The notes under the pieces are model-generated. The model saw only the letters and a list, made by a program, of their open reading frames with translations, was not told where the DNA came from and ran no database searches. Shown piece by piece: positions 15,291 through 22,656 of a stretch of DNA of 31,977 nucleotides. The first letter of the stretch is position 1. The number at the start of each line of letters is the position of its first letter. Origin of the DNA: Sva-25 sp037385685 (GTDB lineage Bacteria; Pseudomonadota; Gammaproteobacteria; Chromatiales; Chromatiaceae); NCBI GenBank assembly GCA_037385685.1, contig JARRMW010000014.1, positions 1-31,977 of the forward strand, given 5' to 3'. The position numbers and the translations under genes were made by a program.

Positions 15291-16000
15291 TTGGTCACTT
15301 CACTATCGATGGTAAACGCGTCCAGTTCAGGGAAGGGCAGACCATCATGGAGGCGGCCATGGCCGAGGGTATCTACATTCCGCACCTCTGTCACAATCCC
15401 GAGTTTCGGCCCCATGGCAGCTGTCGTGTTTGTAACGTCAAGGCAAATGGCCGGCATGTCGCGGCTTGCACGGCGCCCGCTTCTGAAGGTCTCGAGGTCG
15501 AGAACGATACGGACGAGATACGTACCGAGCGCCGCACGCTGCTGCAGATGCTGTTTGTCGAGGGGAATCACGTCTGTCCCGCGTGCGAAAAGAGCGGAGC
15601 CTGTCAGCTACAGGCCGTTGCCTATGACTGTGACATGGTCGCGCCGGAGTTCACGCATCTCTATCCGCAACGACAGGTTGACGCTTCACACCCGGACTTT
15701 ATCATCGATTTCAATCGCTGCATTCTGTGTGAGCTTTGCGTACGTGCGAGCCGCGACATGGATGGCAAGAGCGTCTTTGCGATTGCCGGCCGTGGCATCG
15801 GTGCGCATCTGGTGATCAATGCCGATTCCGGAAAGCTCGGCGATACCGATTTCGACAAGGACGACCGGGCAGCGCACGTGTGCCCTGTCGGTGCTATCCT
15901 GCCAAAGCACAAGGGCTATGAAGTGCCTGTCGGAAAGCGTCTCTATGACCGCAAGCCGATCAGTATGGTCGGCGATGTCTCAGACCACGAGGGCGAGTAA
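15287..16000 (+). CDS. hoxU: NAD-reducing hydrogenase iron-sulfur subunit HoxU
   Basis: Electron-transfer subunit of the diaphorase, 237 residues, related to the N-terminus of NuoG. It links the FMN in HoxF to the hydrogenase module. The N-terminal [2Fe-2S] ferredoxin domain has C35, C46, C49 and C61 (HLCHNPEFRPHGSCRVCN). Next comes the His-Cys [4Fe-4S] site (GNHVCPACEKSGACQLQ), then a ferredoxin-like cluster site RCILCELCVRAS with the distal HVCPVGAI. All expected ligands are present. Its start overlaps the hoxF stop and its stop is one base from the hoxY ATG, so expression is tightly coupled. Confidence 0.95.
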   Translation: MIGHFTIDGKRVQFREGQTIMEAAMAEGIYIPHLCHNPEFRPHGSCRVCNVKANGRHVAACTAPASEGLEVENDTDEIRTERRTLLQMLFVEGNHVCPACEKSGACQLQAVAYDCDMVAPEFTHLYPQRQVDASHPDFIIDFNRCILCELCVRASRDMDGKSVFAIAGRGIGAHLVINADSGKLGDTDFDKDDRAAHVCPVGAILPKHKGYEVPVGKRLYDRKPISMVGDVSDHEGE

Positions 16001-16001
16001 G

Positions 16002-16541
16002 ATGGCCGGGAAGATCAAGGTTGCGACCACGTCACTCGCCGGCTGCTTTGGTTGCCACATGTCACTGCTCGACATCGATGAAAAACTCATCGACCTGGTT
16101 GAACTTGTCGAGTTCGACCGCACGCCGCTCACCGATATCAAGAAAGTCGGGGAGTGTGATCTCGCCATCATCGAGGGCGGGGTGTGCAACGCAGAGAACG
16201 TCGAGGTTCTCAGGGAGTTTCGCAAACATGCTCGCATTCTGGTTTCCATGGGGGCCTGTGCCATCAGCGGCGGTATTCCGGCGATGCGTAATCAATACAG
16301 CCTCGAAGAGTGCCTGACCGAATCCTATATAGACGGGATTGGTGTCGAGGAGCCGCAGATACCGGATGATATCGAGCTCCCGCTATTGCTTAACAAGGTG
16401 CATCCGATCCACGAGGTCGTGAAAGTCGACTACTTCCTGCCCGGCTGCCCACCGCCGGCAGAAACCATCTGGACCTTCCTCGAGGAGCTGCTTTCGAACA
16501 AGCCTGTTGAATTCACCTATTCCCAGGTCCACTACGACTGA
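16002..16541 (+). CDS. hoxY: NAD-reducing hydrogenase small subunit HoxY
   Basis: Small subunit of the [NiFe] hydrogenase module, 179 residues, carrying the proximal [4Fe-4S] cluster. Ligand motifs are C15 and C18 (LAGCFGCHMS), GACAISGG and LPGCPPPAE. It is short, as in the group 3d enzymes, and has no Tat signal, so it is cytoplasmic. The frame is open upstream into hoxU, but ATG 16002 starts the family similarity and has the purine-rich GAGGGCGAG (15989-15997) before it. It is followed by hoxH after 10 bases. Confidence 0.95.
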   Translation: MAGKIKVATTSLAGCFGCHMSLLDIDEKLIDLVELVEFDRTPLTDIKKVGECDLAIIEGGVCNAENVEVLREFRKHARILVSMGACAISGGIPAMRNQYSLEECLTESYIDGIGVEEPQIPDDIELPLLLNKVHPIHEVVKVDYFLPGCPPPAETIWTFLEELLSNKPVEFTYSQVHYD

Positions 16542-16551
16542 GTTTAAGGCT

Positions 16552-18042
16552 ATGACTGATTCACTTGAAACCGCACAGAACCCGGAAGGATTACGTCGTG
16601 TCGCAATTGATCCTGTGACACGGGTCGAGGGGCATGGCAAGGTGACCCTGCTGATTGACGAGGACAACCACGTGCATCAGGCGCGTCTGCATATCGTGGA
16701 ATTTCGTGGCTTCGAGAAATTTATACAGGGACGCCCTTACTGGGAGCTTCCGGTCGTTGTACAGCGCCTCTGCGGGATTTGTCCTGTCAGTCATCATCTG
16801 GCAGCTGCCAAGGCGACAGACCAGCTCGTTGGTGTCGATCAGTTGACGCCAGCCGCAGAGAAGATCCGGCGTCTCATGCATCTTGGCCAGATGCTTCAGT
16901 CCCATGCGCTGCACTTCTTCCATCTTTCTTCGCCGGACCTGTTGTTCGGTTATGACGACGAGATCAGTCATCGCAACATTGTCGGTGTGCTGGCTGATCA
17001 TCCCGATATCGCGCGGCAGGGAATACTGCTGCGCAAGTATGGCCAGGAGGTGATCCGCGTCACAGCCGGCAAGCGCGTGCATGGCACCTCGGCTATCCCT
17101 GGCGGAGTCAACAAGCACATCACTCGCGAGGAACGCGACTACCTGCTCGGAGAGATCGACCAGATCATCGACTGGGGGGCTGCAGCTGTCGGGCTTGCCA
17201 AGCGTCTGTTCGTCGAGGACATCGAACACAGTCGTGACTTCGCGCTCATCGACACCAACATGTTGAGCCTGATCCGCGATGATGGTGCGCTTGATCTCTA
17301 CCACGGAGGACTGCGTGCCAGGAAGCCGGACGGTTCCATGGTCTTCGATCACGTCGACTACCGTGATTACGAGCAGTACATCCACGAGCAGGTCAAGCCG
17401 TGGAGTTACATGAAATTTCCCTACATCACGGCCCTTGGCAAGGAGCAGGGGGCATATCGGGTCGGCCCGCTGGCACGCATTAATAACTGTGAATTTATCG
17501 AGACCCCGCTCGCCGAGGCAGTTCGCGCCGACTTTCGTGCCTTTTCTGAAGGTGTGCTCATGCAGTCAACCCTCGCCTACCACTGGGCGCGCATGATCGA
17601 ACTGCTCTACTGCGCGGAGGGTATCAAGGTGCTTCTGAATGATCCCGATCTGCTCTCCAGTGACCTTGTGGTAAAGGGCGAGATGCAATCCAGGGGGATT
17701 GGCGTTATCGAGGCGCCAAGAGGCACTCTATTCCATCATTACGAGATCGATGATAATGGCATCGTTACACGCGCCAACCTGATTGTCTCGACAACCAACA
17801 ACAACACTGCCATGAACGAATCGATCCGGCGCGTGGCCAATGACCTTTTCGACGGACGCGAGCTGACCGAGGCGATGCTCAACAGCATCGAAGTGGCGAT
17901 CCGGGCCTATGACCCTTGTCTCTCCTGTGCCACCCATGCACTGGGCAAGATGCCGCTCGAGGTGCAGCTTGTCGCGCCGGATGGTTCCGTCCGCGACAGC
18001 CTCTATCGTCACATGGATGGTACGATCTGCCAGGTAGATTGA
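16552..18042 (+). CDS. hoxH: NAD-reducing hydrogenase large subunit HoxH (precursor)
   Basis: Catalytic large subunit, 496 residues. The four [NiFe] ligands are present: C74 and C77 in RLCGICPVSHH and C456 and C459 in DPCLSCATHA. The usual N-terminal VTRVEGHG is at about residues 22-29. After H462-A463 there is a C-terminal extension of about 33 residues, which must be removed by the endopeptidase once nickel is inserted. HoxW, the expected protease, is the next gene and overlaps by one base (TGATG). The extension is somewhat longer than the roughly two dozen residues known for Ralstonia HoxH and contains a Cys near its end. No hyp maturation genes are in the window, so they must lie elsewhere. 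Confidence 0.96.
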   Translation: MTDSLETAQNPEGLRRVAIDPVTRVEGHGKVTLLIDEDNHVHQARLHIVEFRGFEKFIQGRPYWELPVVVQRLCGICPVSHHLAAAKATDQLVGVDQLTPAAEKIRRLMHLGQMLQSHALHFFHLSSPDLLFGYDDEISHRNIVGVLADHPDIARQGILLRKYGQEVIRVTAGKRVHGTSAIPGGVNKHITREERDYLLGEIDQIIDWGAAAVGLAKRLFVEDIEHSRDFALIDTNMLSLIRDDGALDLYHGGLRARKPDGSMVFDHVDYRDYEQYIHEQVKPWSYMKFPYITALGKEQGAYRVGPLARINNCEFIETPLAEAVRADFRAFSEGVLMQSTLAYHWARMIELLYCAEGIKVLLNDPDLLSSDLVVKGEMQSRGIGVIEAPRGTLFHHYEIDDNGIVTRANLIVSTTNNNTAMNESIRRVANDLFDGRELTEAMLNSIEVAIRAYDPCLSCATHALGKMPLEVQLVAPDGSVRDSLYRHMDGTICQVD

Positions 18043-18515
18043 TGCGAAATCATCCGGTGCTCGTCATCGGCTACGGTAATCCGTCGCGTGGTGATGATGC
18101 CCTTGGCCCGCTCTTGCTCGAAGGTCTCGAGGCACTGCGCATCAGAGACAGGGATCTTGACTGCTTTGATACCCTCACTGATTATCAGCTGCAGGTCGAA
18201 CATGCCATGGATATGCATGGTTACAGACAGGTGATCTTTGTCGATGCGGCTGTCAATCTCGACCGGCCATTCCGGTTTGAATTGCTGCATGCAGCACGCG
18301 ATGACAGCTACACAACCCATGCGCTCAATCCCGCCGCTGTGCTTGCCGTCTACGAGGGGTTCTATGAAATTCCTGCTCCCGAATCCTGTCTGCTATCCAT
18401 TCGCGGAGAGCGCTTCGATCTTGGTGAGGATCTCAGTGAAACCGCAAGGCAGTCACTTGATGAGGCTCTTGGATTTCTGGCTGCACATTTGATGCAAAGC
18501 ATATCGCCGGCTTGA
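18042..18515 (+). CDS. hoxW: Hydrogenase maturation endopeptidase HoxW
   Basis: Nickel-dependent protease of the HyaD/HycI family, 157 residues, which cleaves the HoxH C-terminal extension. The N-terminus LVIGYGNPSRGDDALGPLLLEGL is the family signature with the GNxxRGDD loop; the metal-ligand regions FVDAAVN and YTTHALNP follow. ATG 18042 shares its A with the hoxH stop. The open frame begins earlier inside hoxH, but similarity starts at MRNHPVLV. Its place right after hoxH is usual and indicates dedication to this hydrogenase. Confidence 0.92.
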   Translation: MRNHPVLVIGYGNPSRGDDALGPLLLEGLEALRIRDRDLDCFDTLTDYQLQVEHAMDMHGYRQVIFVDAAVNLDRPFRFELLHAARDDSYTTHALNPAAVLAVYEGFYEIPAPESCLLSIRGERFDLGEDLSETARQSLDEALGFLAAHLMQSISPA

Positions 18516-18540
18516 AACTCGTCATAGAATAAAAACAAGG

Positions 18541-18565
18541 AGCAGGAGGTATGCCTGCATCATGA
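18541..18565 (+). promoter_or_regulatory. Strong ribosome site driving a four-codon mini-frame before the beta-CASP gene
   Basis: AGCAGGAGGT (18541-18550) runs directly into ATG CCT GCA TCA TGA (18551-18565), which encodes only Met-Pro-Ala-Ser. The gap of one base between the GGAGG core plus T and the ATG is too short for efficient initiation there. The site lies too far (34 bases) to serve ATG 18585 directly. It may be a leader peptide, a re-initiation device, or chance. Confidence 0.25.
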
Positions 18566-18584
18566 CTGTGGAGCAGAATCACCA

Positions 18585-19982
18585 ATGGCCAAAATCACCT
18601 TTTACGGTGCCGCGAGACAGGTTACAGGCTCCTGCTACCTGATCGAGACAGAACATCACCGGCTGCTGCTCGAGTGCGGCATGCGTCAGGGAGAGGACGA
18701 GGAAGACAACGAGGCCAAACCCGGTCAGCCAGTGCTGCCATTCAACCCGAGCTCGATCGATGCCGTGATTCTCTCCCATGCGCATCTTGATCACACTGGT
18801 ATGACACCGTTGCTCGTGCGTCAGGGCTACCGCGGTCCGATTTACATGACAGCCACGACCCGCCAGCTGTTGCCGATCATGCACAAGGATTCGGCTTTCC
18901 TGCTCATGAAGGACGTGGAGTGGTCGAACAAGCGCAGGCAGCGTGCCGGCAAACCACCTCTGGAACCTCTCTATACCCTCGAGGATGTCGAACACGAGCT
19001 GGAGCTCTGCGAAGGGATGCATTACGAGGAGAAGCGCTCGATCCTGCCGGGAGTCGAATTACGCTACAGGGATGCCGGCCATATCCTGGGCTCCGCCATC
19101 GTTGAACTCTGGTTCGATGGAAGAAAGCTCGTCTTTTCGGGGGATCTCGGCAACAGCCACTCGCCATTGCTCGAGGATCCGGCTCTTATCGAGAGGGCCG
19201 ATGTTCTGCTTATGGAGTCGACGTATGGTGACCGCAACCATCGTTCGCATGAGGAGACCATGCGTGAGTTCAGAGAAGCACTCTACGAGGCAGTCGACGA
19301 CGGTGGCAATGTGCTGATTCCCGCGTTTGCAGTCGGTCGTACTCAGGACATCCTGTATCACCTCGGGGAGATGTATGTGGAAGGCAGACTTAAACAGAAT
19401 CAGGTATTTCTCGACAGTCCGATGGCAACCAGCGTCAGTGAAGTCTACGAACAGAACCTGGATCTGTTCAATGATGACAATCCACGATTTCGCAAGAAGA
19501 TGACGCATACATGGGAACAGTGGCTGCCGGTTCTGCGCTTTACGCGTGAGACCGAAGAGTCCATGGCGCTCAACCGAATCGAGTCAGGCGCGATCATCAT
19601 TGCAGGAAGCGGAATGTGTACGGGCGGGCGCATCCGTCATCATCTCAAGCACAATCTCTGGAAACGCAAGACGCATGTGCTGGTTGTCGGTTACCAGGCA
19701 TTCGGCACGCTCGGTCGCAAGCTTGTCGATGGCGCAAAACGTGTGCGTATCCTCGGGCAGGAAATTGCTGTCAACGCAAAAATACACACACTCGGTGGTT
19801 TTTCCGCGCATGCAGGGCAGGACCAGCTCGTCGCCTGGGCGAAACATTTTCAGAAGCCGCGTCCGCGTCTCTTCCTCGTACATGGTGAACCGGAGAGCAT
19901 GCAGGCGTTACAGAGGAGGCTCGCGCATGAACTACACTGGGAAGCAGTGATGCCCGAAGAAGGCGAGAGTCACGGGATCTGA
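18585..19982 (+). CDS. Beta-CASP metallo-beta-lactamase-fold RNA hydrolase
   Basis: Predicted RNase/RNA-processing exonuclease of the CPSF73-like beta-CASP family, 465 residues. The metallo-beta-lactamase metal site HAHLDH is at residues 65-70; other signatures are RDAGHILGSA, FSGDLGNSHSPLL, ESTYGDRNH, IPAFAVGRTQDILY, AGSGMCTGGRIRHHL and GGFSAHAGQ, covering both the lactamase and beta-CASP motifs. Such bacterial members are common but their RNA targets are mostly unknown. It follows hoxW by 69 bases on the same strand with no terminator or clear promoter between, and precedes glutamate dehydrogenase by 12 bases. A link with hydrogenase is not established. Confidence 0.93.
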   Translation: MAKITFYGAARQVTGSCYLIETEHHRLLLECGMRQGEDEEDNEAKPGQPVLPFNPSSIDAVILSHAHLDHTGMTPLLVRQGYRGPIYMTATTRQLLPIMHKDSAFLLMKDVEWSNKRRQRAGKPPLEPLYTLEDVEHELELCEGMHYEEKRSILPGVELRYRDAGHILGSAIVELWFDGRKLVFSGDLGNSHSPLLEDPALIERADVLLMESTYGDRNHRSHEETMREFREALYEAVDDGGNVLIPAFAVGRTQDILYHLGEMYVEGRLKQNQVFLDSPMATSVSEVYEQNLDLFNDDNPRFRKKMTHTWEQWLPVLRFTRETEESMALNRIESGAIIIAGSGMCTGGRIRHHLKHNLWKRKTHVLVVGYQAFGTLGRKLVDGAKRVRILGQEIAVNAKIHTLGGFSAHAGQDQLVAWAKHFQKPRPRLFLVHGEPESMQALQRRLAHELHWEAVMPEEGESHGI

Positions 19983-19994
19983 ACGGAGCAAGCC

Positions 19995-21431
19995 ATGAGT
20001 GCGATCGAGATACCGACCGGTAACGGTCACAGCTTTTCCGAGAATGTCGACCGGCTTGTCGACAAGGCCATGGCGGTTCTGAATATTGATCCGGCACTTG
20101 CGCAGACCATCAAGGCATGCCAGTCAGTCCTGCAGATACGTTTTCCAGTCAAGATTCACGGCGAGGTCGAGATCTTCACCGGATGGCGGGCGATCCACAG
20201 TGAACACATGCTGCCGAGCAAGGGTGGCATCCGATTCGCAACATTCGTCAATCAGGACGAGGTCGAGGCGCTTGCTGCGCTCATGACTTACAAGTGCGCT
20301 CTTGCAGACGTGCCTTTTGGTGGCGCCAAGGGCGGGCTGGTGATCGATCCAGCGAAATATGACGAGGATGACCTGCGCAAGATCGTGTCGCAGTTCACGC
20401 GCTATCTGGCCGCAAAGGGTTTCATCCATCCCGCGACGAATGTACCTGCACCGGACATGGGTGCAGGCCCGCGTGAAATGGCGTGGATGGCGGACGCTTA
20501 CAGGCATCTTTATCCCGAGGACATCAATGCACAGGCCTGCGTGACCGGCAAACCGGTCGACCAGGGTGGTATCGAAGGACGTACCGAAGCAACAGGACGC
20601 GGTGTCCAGTATGCGCTGCAGGAGTTCTTTCGCCATGCGGATGATGTCAGGAAGGCCGGGCTCAGGGAAAGCGGGCTGTCACAGCAGCAGATCGTTATCC
20701 AGGGGCTTGGCAATGTTGGCTACCATGCAGCAAAATTTCTGACGGAAGACGACAAGGCCACACTGGTCGCCATCGTCGAGCACGATGGCGCGCTCGTCAA
20801 TACCGAGGGTATCGATGTCGAAAAAGTCCACAAGCACATACAGGCAACAGGCGGCGTGCATGGTTACCCGGATGCGACATACGTTGAGAACAGTGCGCAT
20901 GTTCTGGAGATGGACTGCGACATCCTGATTCTCGCTGCCATGGAAAACCAGATCACTACCGCAAATGCCGAGCGCATCCGTGCGGGACTCATTGTTGAGG
21001 GTGCGAACGGGCCAATCACATTTGATGCGGAGACGATTCTCAAGAAGCAGGGCGCCGTCATCCTGCCCGATCTCTATATCAATGCAGGTGGTGTCGTGGT
21101 CTCTTACTTCGAGTGGACCAAAAACCTGTCACACATGCGATTCGGACGCATGCAACGGCGTCATCAGGAAACACAGGCGCGCCACTATGTCACCGCACTG
21201 GAGTCAACGACAGGACAGGCCCTGCCGGACTGGATGCGTGATGAGCTGGTCCAGGGGGCGAGCGAGCTGGATCTCGTGCGCTCTGGTCTCGATGACACCA
21301 TGCGTGAAGCCTACAGGCAGATCCGGGAAGTCATGAGCGAGGATCCGGATGTCGATGATATGCGTACCGCTGCCTATGTCATCGCGGTCAACAAGATCGC
21401 GCGCTGGTACCGGACGCTCGGTATCAGCTGA
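19995..21431 (+). CDS. Glutamate dehydrogenase (Glu/Leu/Phe/Val family, probably NAD-specific)
   Basis: Oxidative deamination of glutamate to 2-oxoglutarate or the reverse, 478 residues. The catalytic lysines are K76 (PSKGGIRF), K100 (MTYKCALADV) and K112 (GGAKGG), with the spacing seen in clostridial GDH; the Asp is in VPAPDMGAG. GRTEATGRGV leads to the nucleotide-binding GLGNVG. The second strand ends in Glu (AIVEHDG), an acidic residue that in this family favours NAD over NADP. Leu/Phe/Val dehydrogenase activity cannot be fully excluded. It lies 12 bases after the beta-CASP gene and co-directional with hox, so NADH made from H2 could drive reductive amination; that is inference. Confidence 0.92.
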   Translation: MSAIEIPTGNGHSFSENVDRLVDKAMAVLNIDPALAQTIKACQSVLQIRFPVKIHGEVEIFTGWRAIHSEHMLPSKGGIRFATFVNQDEVEALAALMTYKCALADVPFGGAKGGLVIDPAKYDEDDLRKIVSQFTRYLAAKGFIHPATNVPAPDMGAGPREMAWMADAYRHLYPEDINAQACVTGKPVDQGGIEGRTEATGRGVQYALQEFFRHADDVRKAGLRESGLSQQQIVIQGLGNVGYHAAKFLTEDDKATLVAIVEHDGALVNTEGIDVEKVHKHIQATGGVHGYPDATYVENSAHVLEMDCDILILAAMENQITTANAERIRAGLIVEGANGPITFDAETILKKQGAVILPDLYINAGGVVVSYFEWTKNLSHMRFGRMQRRHQETQARHYVTALESTTGQALPDWMRDELVQGASELDLVRSGLDDTMREAYRQIREVMSEDPDVDDMRTAAYVIAVNKIARWYRTLGIS

Positions 21432-21445
21432 GCAATGCGAATACG

Positions 21446-21477
21446 CCTCTGCGATCTTTCCGCCTGAATCGCAGAGG
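21446..21477. terminator. Stem-loop between the convergent gdh and AraC-family genes
   Basis: A perfect 10-bp stem (21446-21455 pairs with 21468-21477, CCTCTGCGAT) closes a 12-base loop. It begins 14 bases after the glutamate dehydrogenase stop and ends 24 bases before the end of the AraC-family gene. Position between two convergent ends suggests shared termination. There is no T run on either strand, so it is a weak intrinsic terminator at best. Confidence 0.55.
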
Positions 21478-21501
21478 TTATGCTGTCGCGGCCGGGGAGT
21501 G

Positions 21502-22497
21502 TCACTCACGGCGTGCTTCACTCGGAGACATACCTGTCCAGCGCTTGAACGCCCTGCTGAAGGACGATTGTTCGCTGAAGCCCAGCAGGTAGCTGATTTC
21601 ATTGAGTGAAAGTCTTTCGTCCCTGATGTACTGTTCAGCCAGTGTGTGACGAACAGATTCCAGAAGTTGCTTGTACGTGAGCCCCTCCTCGGACAGGCGC
21701 CGCTGCAGGGTTCTTGTGCTCATGAATAGCACGTTCGCAACCTTTTCATCGGAGATGTCGCCGCTGGGCAGGAGTTCAGCGATTGCCTTCTCGACCTTCC
21801 TGATGAAATCATCCTGGTGCAACTGTTCGAGATAATCGACGAGCGCGTGTTCGTTGATCTCGGCGAGTTGCCTGTTGACTGCGGGAAGCGTTTCATTGGC
21901 CGTTGCCAGGTCGAAGTAGAGCGCAGACCTGGACTGGTTGAACCTGGGTGTGCAGCCGAAAAATTCCTTGTAGGCTGTCTTGCATGATAACTCTTCATGC
22001 ATGAGTTCCACTGCTGTCGGACAAAACTCCCTGGCTTTCGCGACCCGGCACATGGACAGCAGGGTGCTCCAGCGAGCATCCTCGAGTGGCGCGATATCCG
22101 GTAAATCATTGCGGGCATTCCGGTAACTGACGACAAGGTAGTCTCCCTCGATAGCAGAATCGAAAGTGATCACTTCATCGACGATCTCGTTGTATCGCAC
22201 GACACGATTGATTGCTGTCATCAGTGTCGTGCTCGACAGGAAGGCATATCCAAGTGCATGCAGATCCGTGGAAAGCCATTGCTCACCGGCACGGATCCCG
22301 AAGCAGGGATTATCGATTGCGGCTGCCGCGAGGGACCAGGCCTTGCGCGCATGTTCGATGGGGAAGCGGGCTGCCGGTTCATTGATTCTTGCCGGATCCA
22401 GGCCGGCATCCCTGAATAACCTGTCCGGATCAATATCATGGCTCCTGATTGTTCGCCACAGGATACGGGAAGCGGATGCAAGCAGAGTGTTGCTCAT
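21502..22497 (-). CDS. AraC-family transcriptional regulator
   Basis: Regulator of 331 residues. The N-terminal ligand-binding domain (about residues 15-200) is of the Arabinose_bd type (PF12625-like; GIRAGEQWLSTDLHALGYAF, then RYNEIV). The C-terminal double helix-turn-helix (about 230-331) has VLFMSTRTLQRRLSEEG and LSLNEISYLLGFSEQSSFSRAFKRWTG. This architecture occurs in OruR-like regulators of amino-acid use in pseudomonads. It is convergent with glutamate dehydrogenase and upstream of a gamma-glutamyltransferase on its own strand (about 160 bases away on the downstream side), so a glutamate or amine-related effector is plausible but unproven. Confidence 0.92.
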   Translation of the reverse strand: MSNTLLASASRILWRTIRSHDIDPDRLFRDAGLDPARINEPAARFPIEHARKAWSLAAAAIDNPCFGIRAGEQWLSTDLHALGYAFLSSTTLMTAINRVVRYNEIVDEVITFDSAIEGDYLVVSYRNARNDLPDIAPLEDARWSTLLSMCRVAKAREFCPTAVELMHEELSCKTAYKEFFGCTPRFNQSRSALYFDLATANETLPAVNRQLAEINEHALVDYLEQLHQDDFIRKVEKAIAELLPSGDISDEKVANVLFMSTRTLQRRLSEEGLTYKQLLESVRHTLAEQYIRDERLSLNEISYLLGFSEQSSFSRAFKRWTGMSPSEARRE

Positions 22498-22656
22498 CAG
22501 GATGTCATTCAGGGATAGCTGCTAACGATTTTCATCATAATCGGCCGGTGCCGGCTGAACAAATCTGTCGAGTGCCCCGCTCGGATCATCATACGCAGAA
22601 GATTGAAAGAGTGATCGCCAGTCACCTGTGATGGTTCTGGCGGGTATCTCACTTTT

